Of a DNA stretch of 64,000 nt, positions 34,917-44,877 are shown one piece after another. Position 1 is the stretch's first letter. Each line of letters begins with the position of its first letter. The notes below the pieces were generated by a model. That model worked only from the letters and a program-made list of their open reading frames with translations. It was not told where the DNA came from and ran no database searches. Origin of the DNA: CAWAPS01 sp963783945 (GTDB lineage: Bacteria; Actinomycetota; Acidimicrobiia; Acidimicrobiales; Palsa-688); contig CAWAPS010000030.1 of the NCBI GenBank assembly GCA_963783945.1, positions 71,484 to 135,483 of the forward strand. The letters are read 5' to 3'. Made by a program: the position numbers and the translations under genes.

Positions 34917-37144
34917 GTGAGCCGCACATCCCTGCAGGCTTGCCGGCGCTCGGCGCGCATCGGCTCTGGTTGCATCGCTGGCGCTCCCTGTTCTCGGTGG
35001 CCGGCGGCGCTGGCAGCGACTACTGAGAGTGCCCAAGCGGTGATCGCTCAGGCAGGTCTGGTCGGCAACTCTGCCCGACAAGGGAAGCCCGGTGGCCCTC
35101 TCCTCACCCAGCGTGGTCACGCTCGACGGTCACGGACCCTCAGCTGTGGTCGGCGACCGAGCGGGTCACATTTATGCCCTCCATCTCAGCAACGGGTCCG
35201 AGGTGGCCGGGTGGCCGGCGAGCACGGGTGGGGTTCCCGTTGACTCGACCCCGTCTTCCTCCGGCTCGACTGTGTTCGTCGGAGTCGGCAACTCGAGCAG
35301 GCCAAACGACGGAGGTTATGAGTCACTGGCCGCTAACGGCAGGGAGCGCTGGTTCCGGGACGTACCGGCCGCTCCCGGTTCGAGCTCGTTCGCCGGCGTG
35401 CAGTCCTCGCTGGCGGTGGGGAATCTACAGGGCGGAACCGCGGTGGTGTCGGGTTCCATGGGGCAGACTCGAAGACGAGCTGAGGGCATCGACGGGCGCG
35501 GTCTTGCCGGGTTTCCCCTGGTTCGAGGCCGACTCCAACTTCAGCACCCCGGCTTTGGCTGACCTCTACGGCAACGGCCAGACGGAGATCATCGAGGGCG
35601 GGGACTCGACCGCAGGGCTGGCCGAGGGTGTCCAGTACCAAAACGGGGGCCATGTGCGAGTACTGAGCCAGACCGGCGGACTCGTATGCGAACACAACAC
35701 CAACCAGGTCGTGCAGTCGTCACCCGCCGTCGGCGAGTTCCTGTCCGGGCCGCGCAGTCGGTATCGCCGTGGGAACCGGCCACTTCTGGCCCGGGGCGTC
35801 CAATACGGATCAGTTGTTGGGCCTGAACTCCCACTGTGGGCTGGTCTGGGCCACGACCCTTGACGGGTGGACCAACTCGAGCCCGGCCCTGGCCGACGCC
35901 CTCGGCAACGGACAGCTCCAGGTAGCCGAAGGCACGTGGAACGGCGCAGCGGGGTCGGTGTGGCTCTTGAACGGCGCCACCGGACGTCCGATCTGGCACG
36001 TTCCCGCCCTCGGCGCCGTCATCGGAGGAATCGTTACCGTCAATCTCGGATCCGGCTACCAGGATCTCATCGTTGCGACCACCGGTGGCCTCGAAATCCT
36101 CGACGGGCGCACCGGCTCGGTGCTCGCCACCGCAGGCCACGGCACCTTCGGCCTGCAGAACTCGGCCCTGGTCACCGACGACTGCGAACGGCTCGCGTCG
36201 GGATCACCGTCGCCGGCTACAACGCGGCCAACCAGGGGGTCGTCTACCACTTCGAGGTGGCCGGCTCACATGGCAACGTGGTCAATGAGACCGGGGCCTG
36301 GCCGATGTTCCACCACGATCCCCAGCTGACCGGTGACGCAGGCACGCCCCCGCCGGTCATCGCGGTTCCATGCAAGGCTCCGTCGACTACGCCCAAGGGT
36401 TACTGGCTGGCAGCCTCGGACGGTGGCATCTTCACCTTCGGGAACCTTCCCTATTGCGGATCGACGGGCAATGTCGTACTCAACAAGCCGATCGTCGGCA
36501 TGGCCGGGACCGCTAACCGGGGGGGCTACTGGCTCGTCGCCTCCGACGGCGGCATCTTCACCTTCGGCGACGCCCACTTCTACGGCTCCACCGGCAACGT
36601 CCACCTCAACCAACCCATCGTCGCCATGGCCCCCACCCCCGACGGCCACGGCTACTGGCTGGTCGCCTCCGACGGCGGCATCTTCACCTTCGGCGACGCC
36701 CACTTCTACGGCTCCACCGGCAACATCCACCTCAACCAACCCATCGTCGCCATGGCCCCCACCCCCGACGGCCACGGCTACTGGCTCGTCGCCTCCGACG
36801 GCGGCATCTTCACCTTCGGCGACGCCCACTTCTACGGCTCCACCGGCAACATCCACCTCAACCAACCCATCGTCGCCATGGCCCCCACCCCCGACGGCCA
36901 CGGCTACTGGCTCGTCGCCTCCGACGGCGGCATCTTCACCTTCGGCGACGCCCACTTCTACGGCTCCACCGGCAACATCCACCTCAACCAACCCATCGTC
37001 GCCATGGCCCCCACCCCCGACGGCCACGGCTACTGGCTCGTCGCCTCCGACGGCGGCATCTTCACCTTCGGCGACGCCCACTTCTACGGCTCCACCGGCA
37101 ACATCCACCTCAACCAACCCATCGTCGCCATGGCCGGCGCCTGA
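34917..37144 (+). pseudogene. Secreted FG-GAP/VCBS-like beta-propeller protein with 42-residue modules, frameshifted
   Basis: Coding runs through three frames. The start at GTG 34917 is followed by a damaged signal-peptide region ending AATTESAQAVIAQAG. Then come SSPSVVTLDGHGPSAVVGDRAGHIYALHLSNGS, FSTPALADLYGNGQTEIIEGG, NSSPALADALGNGQLQVAEGTW and YQDLIVATTGGLEILDGRTGSVLATAG, blades of an FG-GAP/PQQ-like propeller, and GAWPMFHHDPQLTG. The end is a tandem array of GYWLVASDGGIFTFGDAHFYG modules. Breaks lie near 35080, 35465, 35750 and 36185. The repeat array itself is intact. Confidence 0.75.
36530..37140 (+). repeat. Tandem 126-bp repeats (42-residue modules)
   Basis: Roughly five copies of a 126-bp unit encoding modules built on HGYWLVASDGGIFTFGDAHF, nearly identical in DNA sequence. 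Divergent earlier copies precede them at about 36400-36530. The array is in frame to the stop at 37142-37144. Confidence 0.88.
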
Positions 37145-37189
37145 CCCCTCGTCTGCCCAGCGTATGCCTGGTCCTGCTCGGTGGGCCAC

Positions 37190-38840
37190 CCCCTGACGGG
37201 CGGGGACCCGGGATCCAGCGCCAGCTCCCTTCTATCCTCCTCATCGAGGCGATCTGGCAAGACCTAACGCCGTCGCCCGTGTGGCTTCTGTATTCGGCGG
37301 TAGCGGCGACGTTTCCGACGGCAGACGAAGAAGTGCTCGACGGCATTCGACGGTTCTCGACCGAGGACATGGCCGAAGTCTTCTTCTGGCTACTCGATCG
37401 CGCCGCCCGTACCGACGACCCTGAATCTGGCCACATGCTCGATCGAACTGATCATGGACCGCATCGTCGACGACGTTGACCACACCGGCTCGCAACGATC
37501 TTCACACAGGAATCCAGCAGGTCGTCCGCAATACCGTGCTCAACTGGACCAAGGACCACCACGTCCTTCGGTGGCATGGTCCAAGTCGTTCGGCATCCTA
37601 CGACGGTCACGCAGCGTCGAAACCAAGCGAATCGTGGCTGGGGGTGGGCCGGGGGAAAAGAGGACGAGGGTTGACGAAACGGAGAGTCGTGATCCCGTGG
37701 GATACCGTCGTGGTCCTGACGGAGTGCCCGGCGATTGCGGCGTCGAGCGACTCGCAGCGCTCGCCGAGCACTCCGGAAACTCGCTTGTCGCCATCGGCTA
37801 CGACTGCATCCCCGTCAGTCAGCGTAGACTTGGTGCCGGCCTGGGAGCCGGCCCGGTTAACCCGCTACCTCACTGCGATCAAGCACTCACGTCGGGTGGC
37901 AGGAATCAGTCGGTCGGCAGCTGCCGAGTTTCAGGGTTTTGTCGACACCCTGCCGTCCCAGGGCCTTCGGGGTCTGACATCGTGGCCTGCCCGTTACCGG
38001 CTCAATCGTTCGGACCCGACAACCCGACCAATCGGGTCCGATGACACCGTCGCACGCCGCGAAGGACCGCCGTTGATCGTCTCGGTCGGCAGCTTTGAGC
38101 CGAGGAAGAACCAGCTCGCCGTATCGACGCGGCCGAACGGCTCTGGCGGAAAGGGCTTGAGTTCGAGTTGCTGTTCATAGGAGGCAGCGGTTGGGGAGAC
38201 GACCTGGCGAAGATGGTTAGAAAGCTGGAAGCGGCCACCGGCCACTGGGCAGTTGGGCGCATCGGCAGCTCCGGAATCGACTCCGTCCGACCCGGTTGGT
38301 GACGACGGCCACAGGCGGCCGGTTCGACGAGTGTCGGGCGGCTTCGCCGGTTATTTGGCGGCTGCCGCCAACGTCGACCGCATCGCTACCATCTCGCACT
38401 CGGCGGCAACCGAATTCCCGCGGGTGGAAACGGATGCTCTCCGGGACGGGCCGGGCAGGCCTGGACATAATAGCAATTCCGTTACCGATGACAGCGGCGG
38501 CACACGATGAAGCTGTCATCCCGTTCCATCGCTGCACGAGGGTTACGGCTTGCCGGTAGCCGAATCTCTCGCCAGCGGTACCCCGGTGATTACCTCCAAC
38601 TTTGGCAGCATGCTGGAATGCACCCGATCCGGGGGCGCGCTCCTCATCGATCCCCGGGACACCACAGACCTCACGAACGCTCTGCGCCGTCTCCTCGAGG
38701 ACCGGGCCCTGCACCAGCGGCTGTCGACCGAAGCGGCGAACACTCCGATCCGGACATGGGACGACTACGCCGCCGAGGTCTGGGACTATCTGGTCGAGGG
38801 CCGCCCACCTGGCGGTGCCTTCCCCGCCGGCGCCGGTTGA
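37190..38840 (+). pseudogene. Glycosyltransferase (GT4-like) remnant with many frameshifts
   Basis: Recognisable pieces in order on the plus strand: TADEEVLDGIRRFSTEDMAEVFFWLLDRAA; HTGIQQVVRNTVLNWTKDHH; VIPWDTVVVLTECP; SLVAIGYDCIPVS in another frame; LTRYLTAIKHSRRVAGISRSAAAEF; PPLIVSVGSFEPRKNQLAV; and HEGYGLPVAESLASGTPVITSNFGSMLE to DYLVEGRPPGGAFPAGAG and TGA 38838-38840. The parts follow GT4 order and the donor-binding end is intact. At least six frame changes are needed, so as sequenced it is non-functional. Its start is not clear. Confidence 0.65.
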
Positions 38841-38846
38841 GGCGGA

Positions 38847-40062
38847 TCAGAGCCCGCTGTCTGTTTGGTCGAAGGCCCAGGTCCCGCCGAGCGAGACCAC
38901 GCCGGCCTGCTCGTGGAGGGATCCTCGCTCCACGTCGAATCGGAGCACATCTCTGCGGAAGTCGTACTGATGAAGTCCGCTGTAATCGGAAAGGGCCACA
39001 CTCAAGTCATACGTGCCCGGCAACAGACGTAGGCATTCGAAGCTGACCTCAGCCTGTCCGACGCCGAGCACCTTCTCCGGGACGCAATCGGCATCTCGGT
39101 TGTTGGGGGCGGTGATCTCGAAGCCGTCGAGCGTACGTATGGACAAGCTGAACATAGGTCGTTCGACCGCCTGCGTGGCCTCGTACTCGAGTCGGAACCG
39201 AGCTGAAGCTCCGCTGTGGAGCTTGGAGACGGGGTAGCCATCGCCGTCGAGCAGGTGACCGAGGCGATCCTCGCCTCGCCCGATCCCCAGCGGGCGTGCC
39301 CATCGGCGTCGAGTTGACGGTCCACCTGGACCGTCTCGGTGTAAGCCTCGATCACTTCCTCGGGGGTGACCGACCATCATGAGCTTTCCGTGGGAGAACC
39401 ATGCCACCCGATGGCACAGGTTCTGCACCGCCCCCATGCCGTGGCTCACGAGGACGATCGTCTTCCCCTCGGTGCGCAACTCGGAGAACTTCTCGTTGCA
39501 CTTCCGCTGGAAGTTCTCGTCCCCGACTGCCAGGACCTCGTCGACGAGGAGGACGTCGGGATCGACGTTGATGGCGACCGAGAAGCCGAGACGGACGTAC
39601 ATGCCCGATGAGTAGTTCTTCACCGGCTCGTCGATGAACGCGCCCACCCCGGCGAACTCGACGATGTCGTCGAATCGCCGTCTGAGCTCCTTCTGCGACA
39701 GACCCAGGATCGCCCCGTTCAGGTACACGTTCTCCCGTCCCGGACAGCTCCGGGTGGAAGCCGGCTCCGAGCTCGAGGAGAGCGGAAACCTTACCCGTAA
39801 CCGACACCGTCCCCTCGTTGGGACGAAGGATCTTGGTGAGGCATTTGAGCATGGTGCTCTTGCCTGAGCCGTTCTCTCCGATGAGACCGAAGGTCTCCCC
39901 CTCGTAGACCTCGAACGAAACATCCCTGAGAGCCCAGAAGTCCTCGGCCACCACCCTCCGGCCCCGCAGGATCGTGGCCTTCAGCGAGGCGTTGCGCTCC
40001 TTGATCAGCCGGAACTTCTTCGAGACGTCAACGACCTCGACGGCAATAGGGCGATCGCTCAC
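38847..40062 (-). pseudogene. Polysaccharide ABC exporter ATPase (Wzt type), frameshifted
   Basis: GTG (40060-40062) overlaps the permease stop as GTGA. The first frame has VEVVDVSKKFRLIKERNASLK, Walker A GLIGENGSGKSTMLKCL and SALLELGAGFHPELSG. The second has ENVYLNGAILGLSQKELRRR, signature KNYSSGMYVRLGFS, Walker B VLLVDEVLAVGD and VLVSHGMGAVQNLC. A C-terminal Wzt-like domain follows (RTLDGFEITAPNN, LSVALSDYSGLHQYDF). Breaks lie near 39738, 39362 and 39250. It would power export of the lipid-linked glycan made by the neighbouring enzymes. All domains are conserved, which favours sequencing indels over decay. Confidence 0.85.
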
Positions 40063-40905
40063 AGTTCTTCCGCCAGTCCGCTCTCGAGCCGGCTGAAGAC
40101 GATCAGGCCCACGACCAGAGCTCCGATCGCCCATAACGCGTAGTAGCCGAGCTCGAACCAGCCGGGGTGGGTCCCGTCGTACAAGCACGGCCCGGTAGGA
40201 GAGGGACATGTCCGTCATCGGGTTCAGCTTGACGAGATTGGTGTACTGGGCGGGAATCACCGAGAAGGGGTAGATGATCGGCGTGAGGTACAACCAGCAG
40301 AGGAAGAGGATCCCCATGAAGTGCTCAATGTCACGGAAGTAGACGTTGAGGGCGCTGAGAGCCAACCCGAGCCCGAAGGCGAAGAGCGCCGTGAGGACGG
40401 TCAGCACAGCACGAATGGCAGGTAGACGATGGCCCGCCAGTTGCCGAATGCCAGGAGGGCGACGAGCAGCAGGCCCATCTCTATCAGATGGGAGACGATG
40501 TTCGGACCCGACAGTGGCTGCCGGCAGGAGTTCGCGCGGAAAATAGCTCTTCTTGATGAGCGAGGCGTTCCCGGTGAGGCTGCCGAGGCTGCCCATCACG
40601 CTGATCTGGAAGAAGTTCCAGGGCAGCAGGGCGCACAGGAGAAACAGGGCGAACACGTCGAGGCCGCTGGGATCGCCTGGAGGGGGATTGGCCTTGAAGA
40701 AGTACTTGAACACGATCGTGTAGACGACCATGTTGGCCAGAGGGTTGGCCAGAGACCACGTCCAGCCGAGGAAGGAGCGCTTGTACTTGGACCGCAGCTC
40801 GCGCAGCGTGAGGTTGGTGAACAGTTCCTTCGAAGAGACGGTAGGTTGCGATGACTGGTCACCGGGCCGGTCACCCGACAGGAACCCATCGCTCCATGCT
40901 ACTGG
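40059..40905 (-). pseudogene. Polysaccharide ABC exporter permease (Wzm/TagG type), frameshifted
   Basis: The conserved opening KELFTNLTLRELRSKYKRSFLGWTWSLANPLANMVVYTIVFKYFF is that of ABC-2 polysaccharide/teichoic acid export permeases. It continues FLLCALLPWNFFQISVMGSLGSLTGNASLIKKSYFPRELLPAA, then after a disturbed stretch FGLGLALSALNVYFRDIEHFMGILF and PIIYPFSVIP. Frame changes are needed near 40500, 40430 and 40180. The start is unclear: GTG codons about 40875 would need one more indel to join the conserved frame. Paired with the downstream Wzt-type ATPase. Confidence 0.8.
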
Positions 40906-40988
40906 CCGGCACCCGACCTCCCGGTCACCTGCACCGTGCGGGCGACGCGTCGAGGCCTGCGGCTGCTCCTGCGGGGTGCAAAGCTGGA

Positions 40989-41601
40989 TCAGGCCGTCGG
41001 TTCGCTCACGTCGCTGGCCCGCTCGATGACCTGATCTATGAACCCGTACTCTTTGGCCTCCTGCAGCGGTGAACCAGCGGTCCCGGTCCGAGTCGGCTTC
41101 GATCCTCTCGACCGGCTGGCCCGTGTGGAACGCGATCCGTTCGGCCATCATCTGCTTCAGATAGACGATCTGCTCGGCCTGGATGGCGATGTCGGCGGCC
41201 TGTCCCTGAGCCTGGCCCGACGGTTGGTGCATCAGGATGCGGGAGTGGGGAAGGGAGAAGCGCTTGCCCTTGGCGCCGGCGCAAAGCAGGAATTGGCCCA
41301 TCGACGCAGCCAGACCCATGCAAACCGTTGAGACATCACAAGGTACAAACTGCATGGTGTCGTAGATGGCCAGGCCGGCGGTGACCGACCCGCCGGGCGA
41401 GTTGATGTAGAGGCTGATGTCACGCGGAGGGTCCTCGGCGGCGAGCAGCAGCAGCTGGGCGCAGACCAGGTTGGCGCTCGAGTCGTCGACCTCGGTGCCG
41501 AGGAAGACGATGCGCTCCTTGATCAGTCGCTGGTAGACGTCGCCGGCCTTGTCTGCACCGGGCACCTGCGCCGTCGTAGGCGGAAGGATCAGGGAGGACA
41601 T
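40989..41601 (-). CDS. clpP: ATP-dependent Clp protease proteolytic subunit, one frameshift
   Basis: From ATG 41601: FLGTEVDDSSANLVCAQLLLLAAEDP, YINSPGGSVTAGLAIYDTMQ, catalytic Ser in MGLAASMGQFLL, catalytic His in RILMHQPSG and the Asp in EADSDRDRWF. The ClpP C-terminus (QEAKEYGFIDQVIERASDVSEPTA) continues only if one extra base near 41065 is removed, ending at 40989-40991 for a normal length of about 203 aa. As sequenced the frame runs on into the ABC exporter genes. Loss of the ClpP C-terminus would probably be harmful, so a sequencing indel, or a second clpP copy elsewhere, is likely. Confidence 0.92.
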
Positions 41602-41699
41602 GACGACGAGGGTACCCGGTCGGACCGCCCTAGCCGCTCCGCTCCGCCACCAGGGCGCGGTCGCGGGCGGACTGGTAGGCGTGCGTCAGGCTTCGGCTC

Positions 41700-41742
41700 G
41701 CGGGCGTGGCGAAATTGGCATACGCGCCAGGTTTAGGTCCTG
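41700..41742 (+). tRNA. tRNA-Leu (UAG), 5' half only
   Basis: GCGGGCG acceptor strand, D-arm GCGAAATTGGCATACGC and anticodon arm CCAGG-TTTAGGT-CCTG with anticodon TAG (41734-41736) match actinobacterial tRNA-Leu. The match stops at 41742, inside the 3' side of the anticodon stem. No variable arm, TTCRA T-loop or CGCCCGC acceptor strand follows. This is a truncated gene whose break point is where many tyrosine integrases recombine, so it probably marks the left edge of an integrated island. Confidence 0.75.
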
Positions 41743-42510
41743 ACCAGGCGTATCCCGGCCCGTATCGATCCATACCGATTTGTCCCCTCTACCAGCACTT
41801 TTACACGTCGCCCTTCCCGCTTCATCCCTCCTTTTCACGTCCCGTCGCGCGCTTTTGGTTTGCAAATGGTTTGCAGCCGACGGTCCCTCGGTTGGTCTGC
41901 CCCCGTCCGCCATGGTCTGCTCCGTCTGCCCGAAGAGCGGAACGGGTCCGGACTGCCGGCCACCGCCTTGGCGTCAAGAGGTTCGATGACGGGGCCCGGC
42001 TAGTCTGGCCGCGCTTGCTGGAGTCGCTGCGCACCACACGGCACTTCTAGGTCGGTCTCAGTCTCAGAAACCAGCGTGGTATGGGACACGTGCCGGCGAG
42101 GAGGGGCCTGCTCCTCGATCCGGACCAGTCGGCACGATCTGCGCGCTCGCTCGGCGCTCGAAGACCTGATGCCGGCCGCGACTTGCAGCGCCCCGAGTCG
42201 TTCGGGGCGCGTCCGCGACGCCTCCGCCTGCGTATTCGGCGTGCCCGTTCTGTGCCTCCGACCGGCACTTGTCTGTAGCGGCTGCGGTGCTGTCGATGAT
42301 GTAGTCGACGGGGCCCGATTGTTGCCTTGGCGACGGTGGTGTCTGTAGCGGTGTTGTCGATGTTGCCGACTGGGCGGTGGTGGGGTCACGAGCGGACGGG
42401 GACGGTCTGGGGAGAGGATGGTGGCCGTCGTTGATGTGATTGAAGGGGCCCCTCCCCTCGGGTTGGCGCTCTCGGGGAGGGGACCCCAAAGGCGGTTCGC
42501 GCCCGTGGCC
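41743..42510. other. 768-bp region without a convincing gene
   Basis: I see no supported gene. The first 150 bp after the tRNA break are relatively AT-rich. TTTGGTTTGCAAATGGTTTG near 41854-41873 contains the short palindrome TTTGCAAA. TGTCTGTAGCGG occurs twice as a direct repeat (42270-42281 and 42340-42351), and 11 bp of it recurs inverted after the recombinase operon. The region probably holds the left end and promoter of the Tn554-type element. Confidence 0.4.
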
Positions 42511-43164
42511 ATGGTATGGGCTTGCCAGCTGTCGGTCGAGGAGTACGCCACAGCCGGCAAGGCGGTGGTGGTGCCTCGGTGTTGCTGTCCGGGCTGCCGG
42601 GCGTCGATGGTGTTCTGGTCGGGCTATTGGCGGACAGTGCGGGATGGTGGGTCGTGGCGGATTTGGGTGCGCCGGGCTCGCTGCTCGTCGTGTCGGGTGA
42701 GTCATGTTCTGTTGCCGTCGTTCTGTCTGGTGGGGCGCACTTTCGGGGTGGAGGTGATCGGCTCGGCGGTCCAGGTGGCGGTGGACGGCAGGGGCTCTCG
42801 TGCCGTGGCGCGGGTGGCGGGGGTGGCGCAGTCCACGGTGCGGAGCTGGTGCGGGCGACATCGTGAGCGGGCCCGGGTGGCCTATGCGGTGGCGGTGATG
42901 GTTGGAGCGGTAATCGGGTTGCGTGTGGCTGGGTTAGCCTCGTCGGCGGAGGCGGCGGTCCTGTCGGGGTTGGACGACTTGGCCCGGGCGGTGTGTGAGA
43001 CCGATGTCCTGGCCCGCTGGCCGGCAGTGTCGGTGATGACCAATGGAAGGTGGCTGGTCCCGGTCAGTTCCGCAGGACCAACAACATCGCGCGTCTTCCC
43101 GGATGTCGACGAGAGGCGTTTGATGACCTTGATCGATTCGAGCGACGGGAAGAGGCCGCCATGA
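42511..43164 (+). CDS. DUF6431 domain-containing protein (zinc-ribbon plus HTH)
   Basis: ATG 42511 begins at the conserved region; an in-frame ATG at 42418 would add 31 residues of low conservation. VVVPRCCCPGCRASMVFWSGYWRTVR and WIWVRRARCSSCRVSHVLLPSF carry two CxxC pairs (a zinc ribbon). SRAVARVAGVAQSTVRSWCGRH is a transposase-type helix-turn-helix. I recall DUF6431 proteins beside integrases in actinobacterial elements. It is probably a DNA-binding accessory of transposition. Its stop overlaps the next start (ATGA at 43161-43164). Confidence 0.7.
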   Translation: MVWACQLSVEEYATAGKAVVVPRCCCPGCRASMVFWSGYWRTVRDGGSWRIWVRRARCSSCRVSHVLLPSFCLVGRTFGVEVIGSAVQVAVDGRGSRAVARVAGVAQSTVRSWCGRHRERARVAYAVAVMVGAVIGLRVAGLASSAEAAVLSGLDDLARAVCETDVLARWPAVSVMTNGRWLVPVSSAGPTTSRVFPDVDERRLMTLIDSSDGKRPP

Positions 43165-43496
43165 CTGTCGAGGTGAGCGAGCTGGGGGCCGGGCTGATCG
43201 CCGAAGATGAGCAGCTGAAGATGTTCAGAGTGGAGTCGTCGCGGCGAGGGACCGCCCAGTTGATGTGGCGGGACCCGCCGCCTGACCGACGTCGGGTCCT
43301 CACGGGCGAGATTGTCGAGTTGCTGCGAGCCAATCCCGGGCGGTGGGCGGTGGTGCGCGAATACCGGACTAGCACTGCCGTCAACGGTTGGGGTCGTCGA
43401 GTGAAACATCCTGTTGATATCGAGTTGCGCGGCGTGGCAGAGCCGCCCGGCTCGGTGCTTTACGCCCGGGCCACGGTGCTGGGGGATGCTCGGTGA
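43161..43496 (+). CDS. Hypothetical protein of the Tn554-type operon, 111 aa
   Basis: ATG 43161 overlaps the stop of the DUF6431 gene and follows GAAGAGG. The product (TVEVSELGAGLIAEDEQLKM, later LTGEIVELLRANPGRWAVVREY) has a mixed alpha/beta pattern with a small wHTH-like stretch. I do not recognise a family. Tight coupling on both sides shows it belongs to the element. Confidence 0.55.
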   Translation: MTVEVSELGAGLIAEDEQLKMFRVESSRRGTAQLMWRDPPPDRRRVLTGEIVELLRANPGRWAVVREYRTSTAVNGWGRRVKHPVDIELRGVAEPPGSVLYARATVLGDAR

Positions 43497-43717
43497 ACCG
43501 TCGCTGCGGAGCACGACAGTCTGCGACACCCAATGGTGACAGCCAGATTCGTATCAGCGTGGAGGTTTACGTCCTCCCGCATCGGTTGGTTCACCTGACC
43601 GCCGGCCGGGCCTTGATGGTGCTGTTGCAAGAGCTCCAAGACGATCGGGTCCCGGTGTGCATGGTGCGGGTCGCTCTATCGGGGCCAGCTATGAGCCAGT
43701 CGGGTGACTGCTCGTGA
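43493..43717 (+). CDS. Small hypothetical protein of the Tn554-type operon, 74 aa
   Basis: GTG 43493 overlaps the previous stop, and its stop (43715-43717) overlaps the start of the first recombinase, so the four genes are translationally coupled. The product (RISVEVYVLPHRLVHLTAGRALMVLLQELQDD) looks like a small alpha/beta protein of unknown function. Its position directly before the recombinase suggests an accessory or regulatory factor. Confidence 0.5.
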   Translation: MNRRCGARQSATPNGDSQIRISVEVYVLPHRLVHLTAGRALMVLLQELQDDRVPVCMVRVALSGPAMSQSGDCS

Positions 43718-44877
43718 GGTTGCAGCGGGTGGTGATGCCCGCCAGCGAGGCGGTCTCTTGGACGGTGCTGGATGACGGTGGGGAGCCGATAGCGCCGATC
43801 GAGGCGTACCTGTCGCACCTTTCGGCGATAGAGCGCTCTCCGCGCACCGTGCGGGGGTATGCCATCGGCCTGAAGCTGTGGTTCGAGTTCCTTCACGCCG
43901 CAGGCGTTCGTTGGGATGGGGCAGGCCTGGATGATGTGGGGCGCTTTGTGGCCTGGCTGCGATCACCCCGCCGCGACTCGGTGATCATCGATGCCGACCA
44001 AGCTGGGCGCAAACCGGCGACGGTCAACCAGTATCTGGCCGCCGTGTTCGGGTTCTATGACTATCTGGCCAGGGTGGGCGTGGGACTAGCTGAGGATCTG
44101 ATGATCTGGCGGCGGGCGGGCCGGCGAAGCTACAAGCCGTTCCTCTATCACGCCACCAAGGCCAACCCGATCCCGGTCCGGCCGGTGAAGTTGACTGTGC
44201 CGCGCCGAAGGCCGAAGACGCTGTCGGAAAAGGACATCCTGGCCATCATCGAGGCGTGCGAGCACCTGCGGGACCGGTTCTTGTTCGCCTTGCTGGCCGA
44301 GACCGGCCTTCGGGTTGGTCAGGCATTGGGTTTGCGCCACGCCGATGTGCTCTCCCGGTCTCGAGAGCTGCGCATCGTGCCCCGGGCCGACAACGCTAAC
44401 GGGGCCCGGGCCAAGATCCCCGACGTCGAGGTCATCCCCATCACCGCCGGTCTGGTCCGCCTCTACACCGAGTACATGCACGCCGAGTACGGAGACCTGG
44501 ATTCCGACTATGTGTTCGTGAACCTGTGGGCCGAGCCCTATGGCTGGCCGCTCACTTACAACAACGTCAACCAGATGGTGCGCCGGCTGCGGGCTCGCAC
44601 CGGGGTCGAGTTCAACATTCACATGCTGCGCCACTCGGCTGCCACCGGAATGATCCGCGCCGGCGTGCCTATCGAGGTGGCCGCCCGGCTGCTCACCCAC
44701 CGCTCCTCGGTGACCACCAGCCAGATCTATGTCCATCTCCTGCCCGCCGACTTGAGAGCCGAGCTTCGACGCGCCGGGGTATGGCCCAGCACCGACCCCG
44801 ACGCGGATCGCAGCGAACCGGTCCCGCCCTCCACAGAGGACACTGGCCAAGATGACGAGGAAAACGATCAGCCATGA
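43714..44877 (+). CDS. Tyrosine recombinase, TnpA-like (Tn554 family)
   Basis: A SAM-like core-binding domain (YLSHLSAIERSPRTVRGYAIGLKLWFEFLHAAG) precedes the catalytic domain. Catalytic residues are visible as Arg in ETGLRVGQALGL, His-x-x-Arg in HMLRHSAATGMIRAG, and the nucleophile Tyr in TTSQIYVHL. Length (387 aa) fits Tn554 TnpA. GTG 43714 overlaps the preceding stop, and the last four bases overlap the start of the second recombinase (ATGA). Confidence 0.92.
   Translation: MRLQRVVMPASEAVSWTVLDDGGEPIAPIEAYLSHLSAIERSPRTVRGYAIGLKLWFEFLHAAGVRWDGAGLDDVGRFVAWLRSPRRDSVIIDADQAGRKPATVNQYLAAVFGFYDYLARVGVGLAEDLMIWRRAGRRSYKPFLYHATKANPIPVRPVKLTVPRRRPKTLSEKDILAIIEACEHLRDRFLFALLAETGLRVGQALGLRHADVLSRSRELRIVPRADNANGARAKIPDVEVIPITAGLVRLYTEYMHAEYGDLDSDYVFVNLWAEPYGWPLTYNNVNQMVRRLRARTGVEFNIHMLRHSAATGMIRAGVPIEVAARLLTHRSSVTTSQIYVHLLPADLRAELRRAGVWPSTDPDADRSEPVPPSTEDTGQDDEENDQP

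Noticed and set aside
36266..37189. A minus-strand ORF with regular VAEGEDAAVGGDEP repeats
   Set aside because: The periodicity is the reverse strand of the 126-bp coding repeats; the sense strand encodes the conserved modules.
39352..41601. A 749-residue open frame joining ClpP to ABC exporter segments
   Set aside because: The junctions read as nonsense in this frame while ClpP and the ABC permease and ATPase continue correctly in other frames; it results from indels, not a real fusion.
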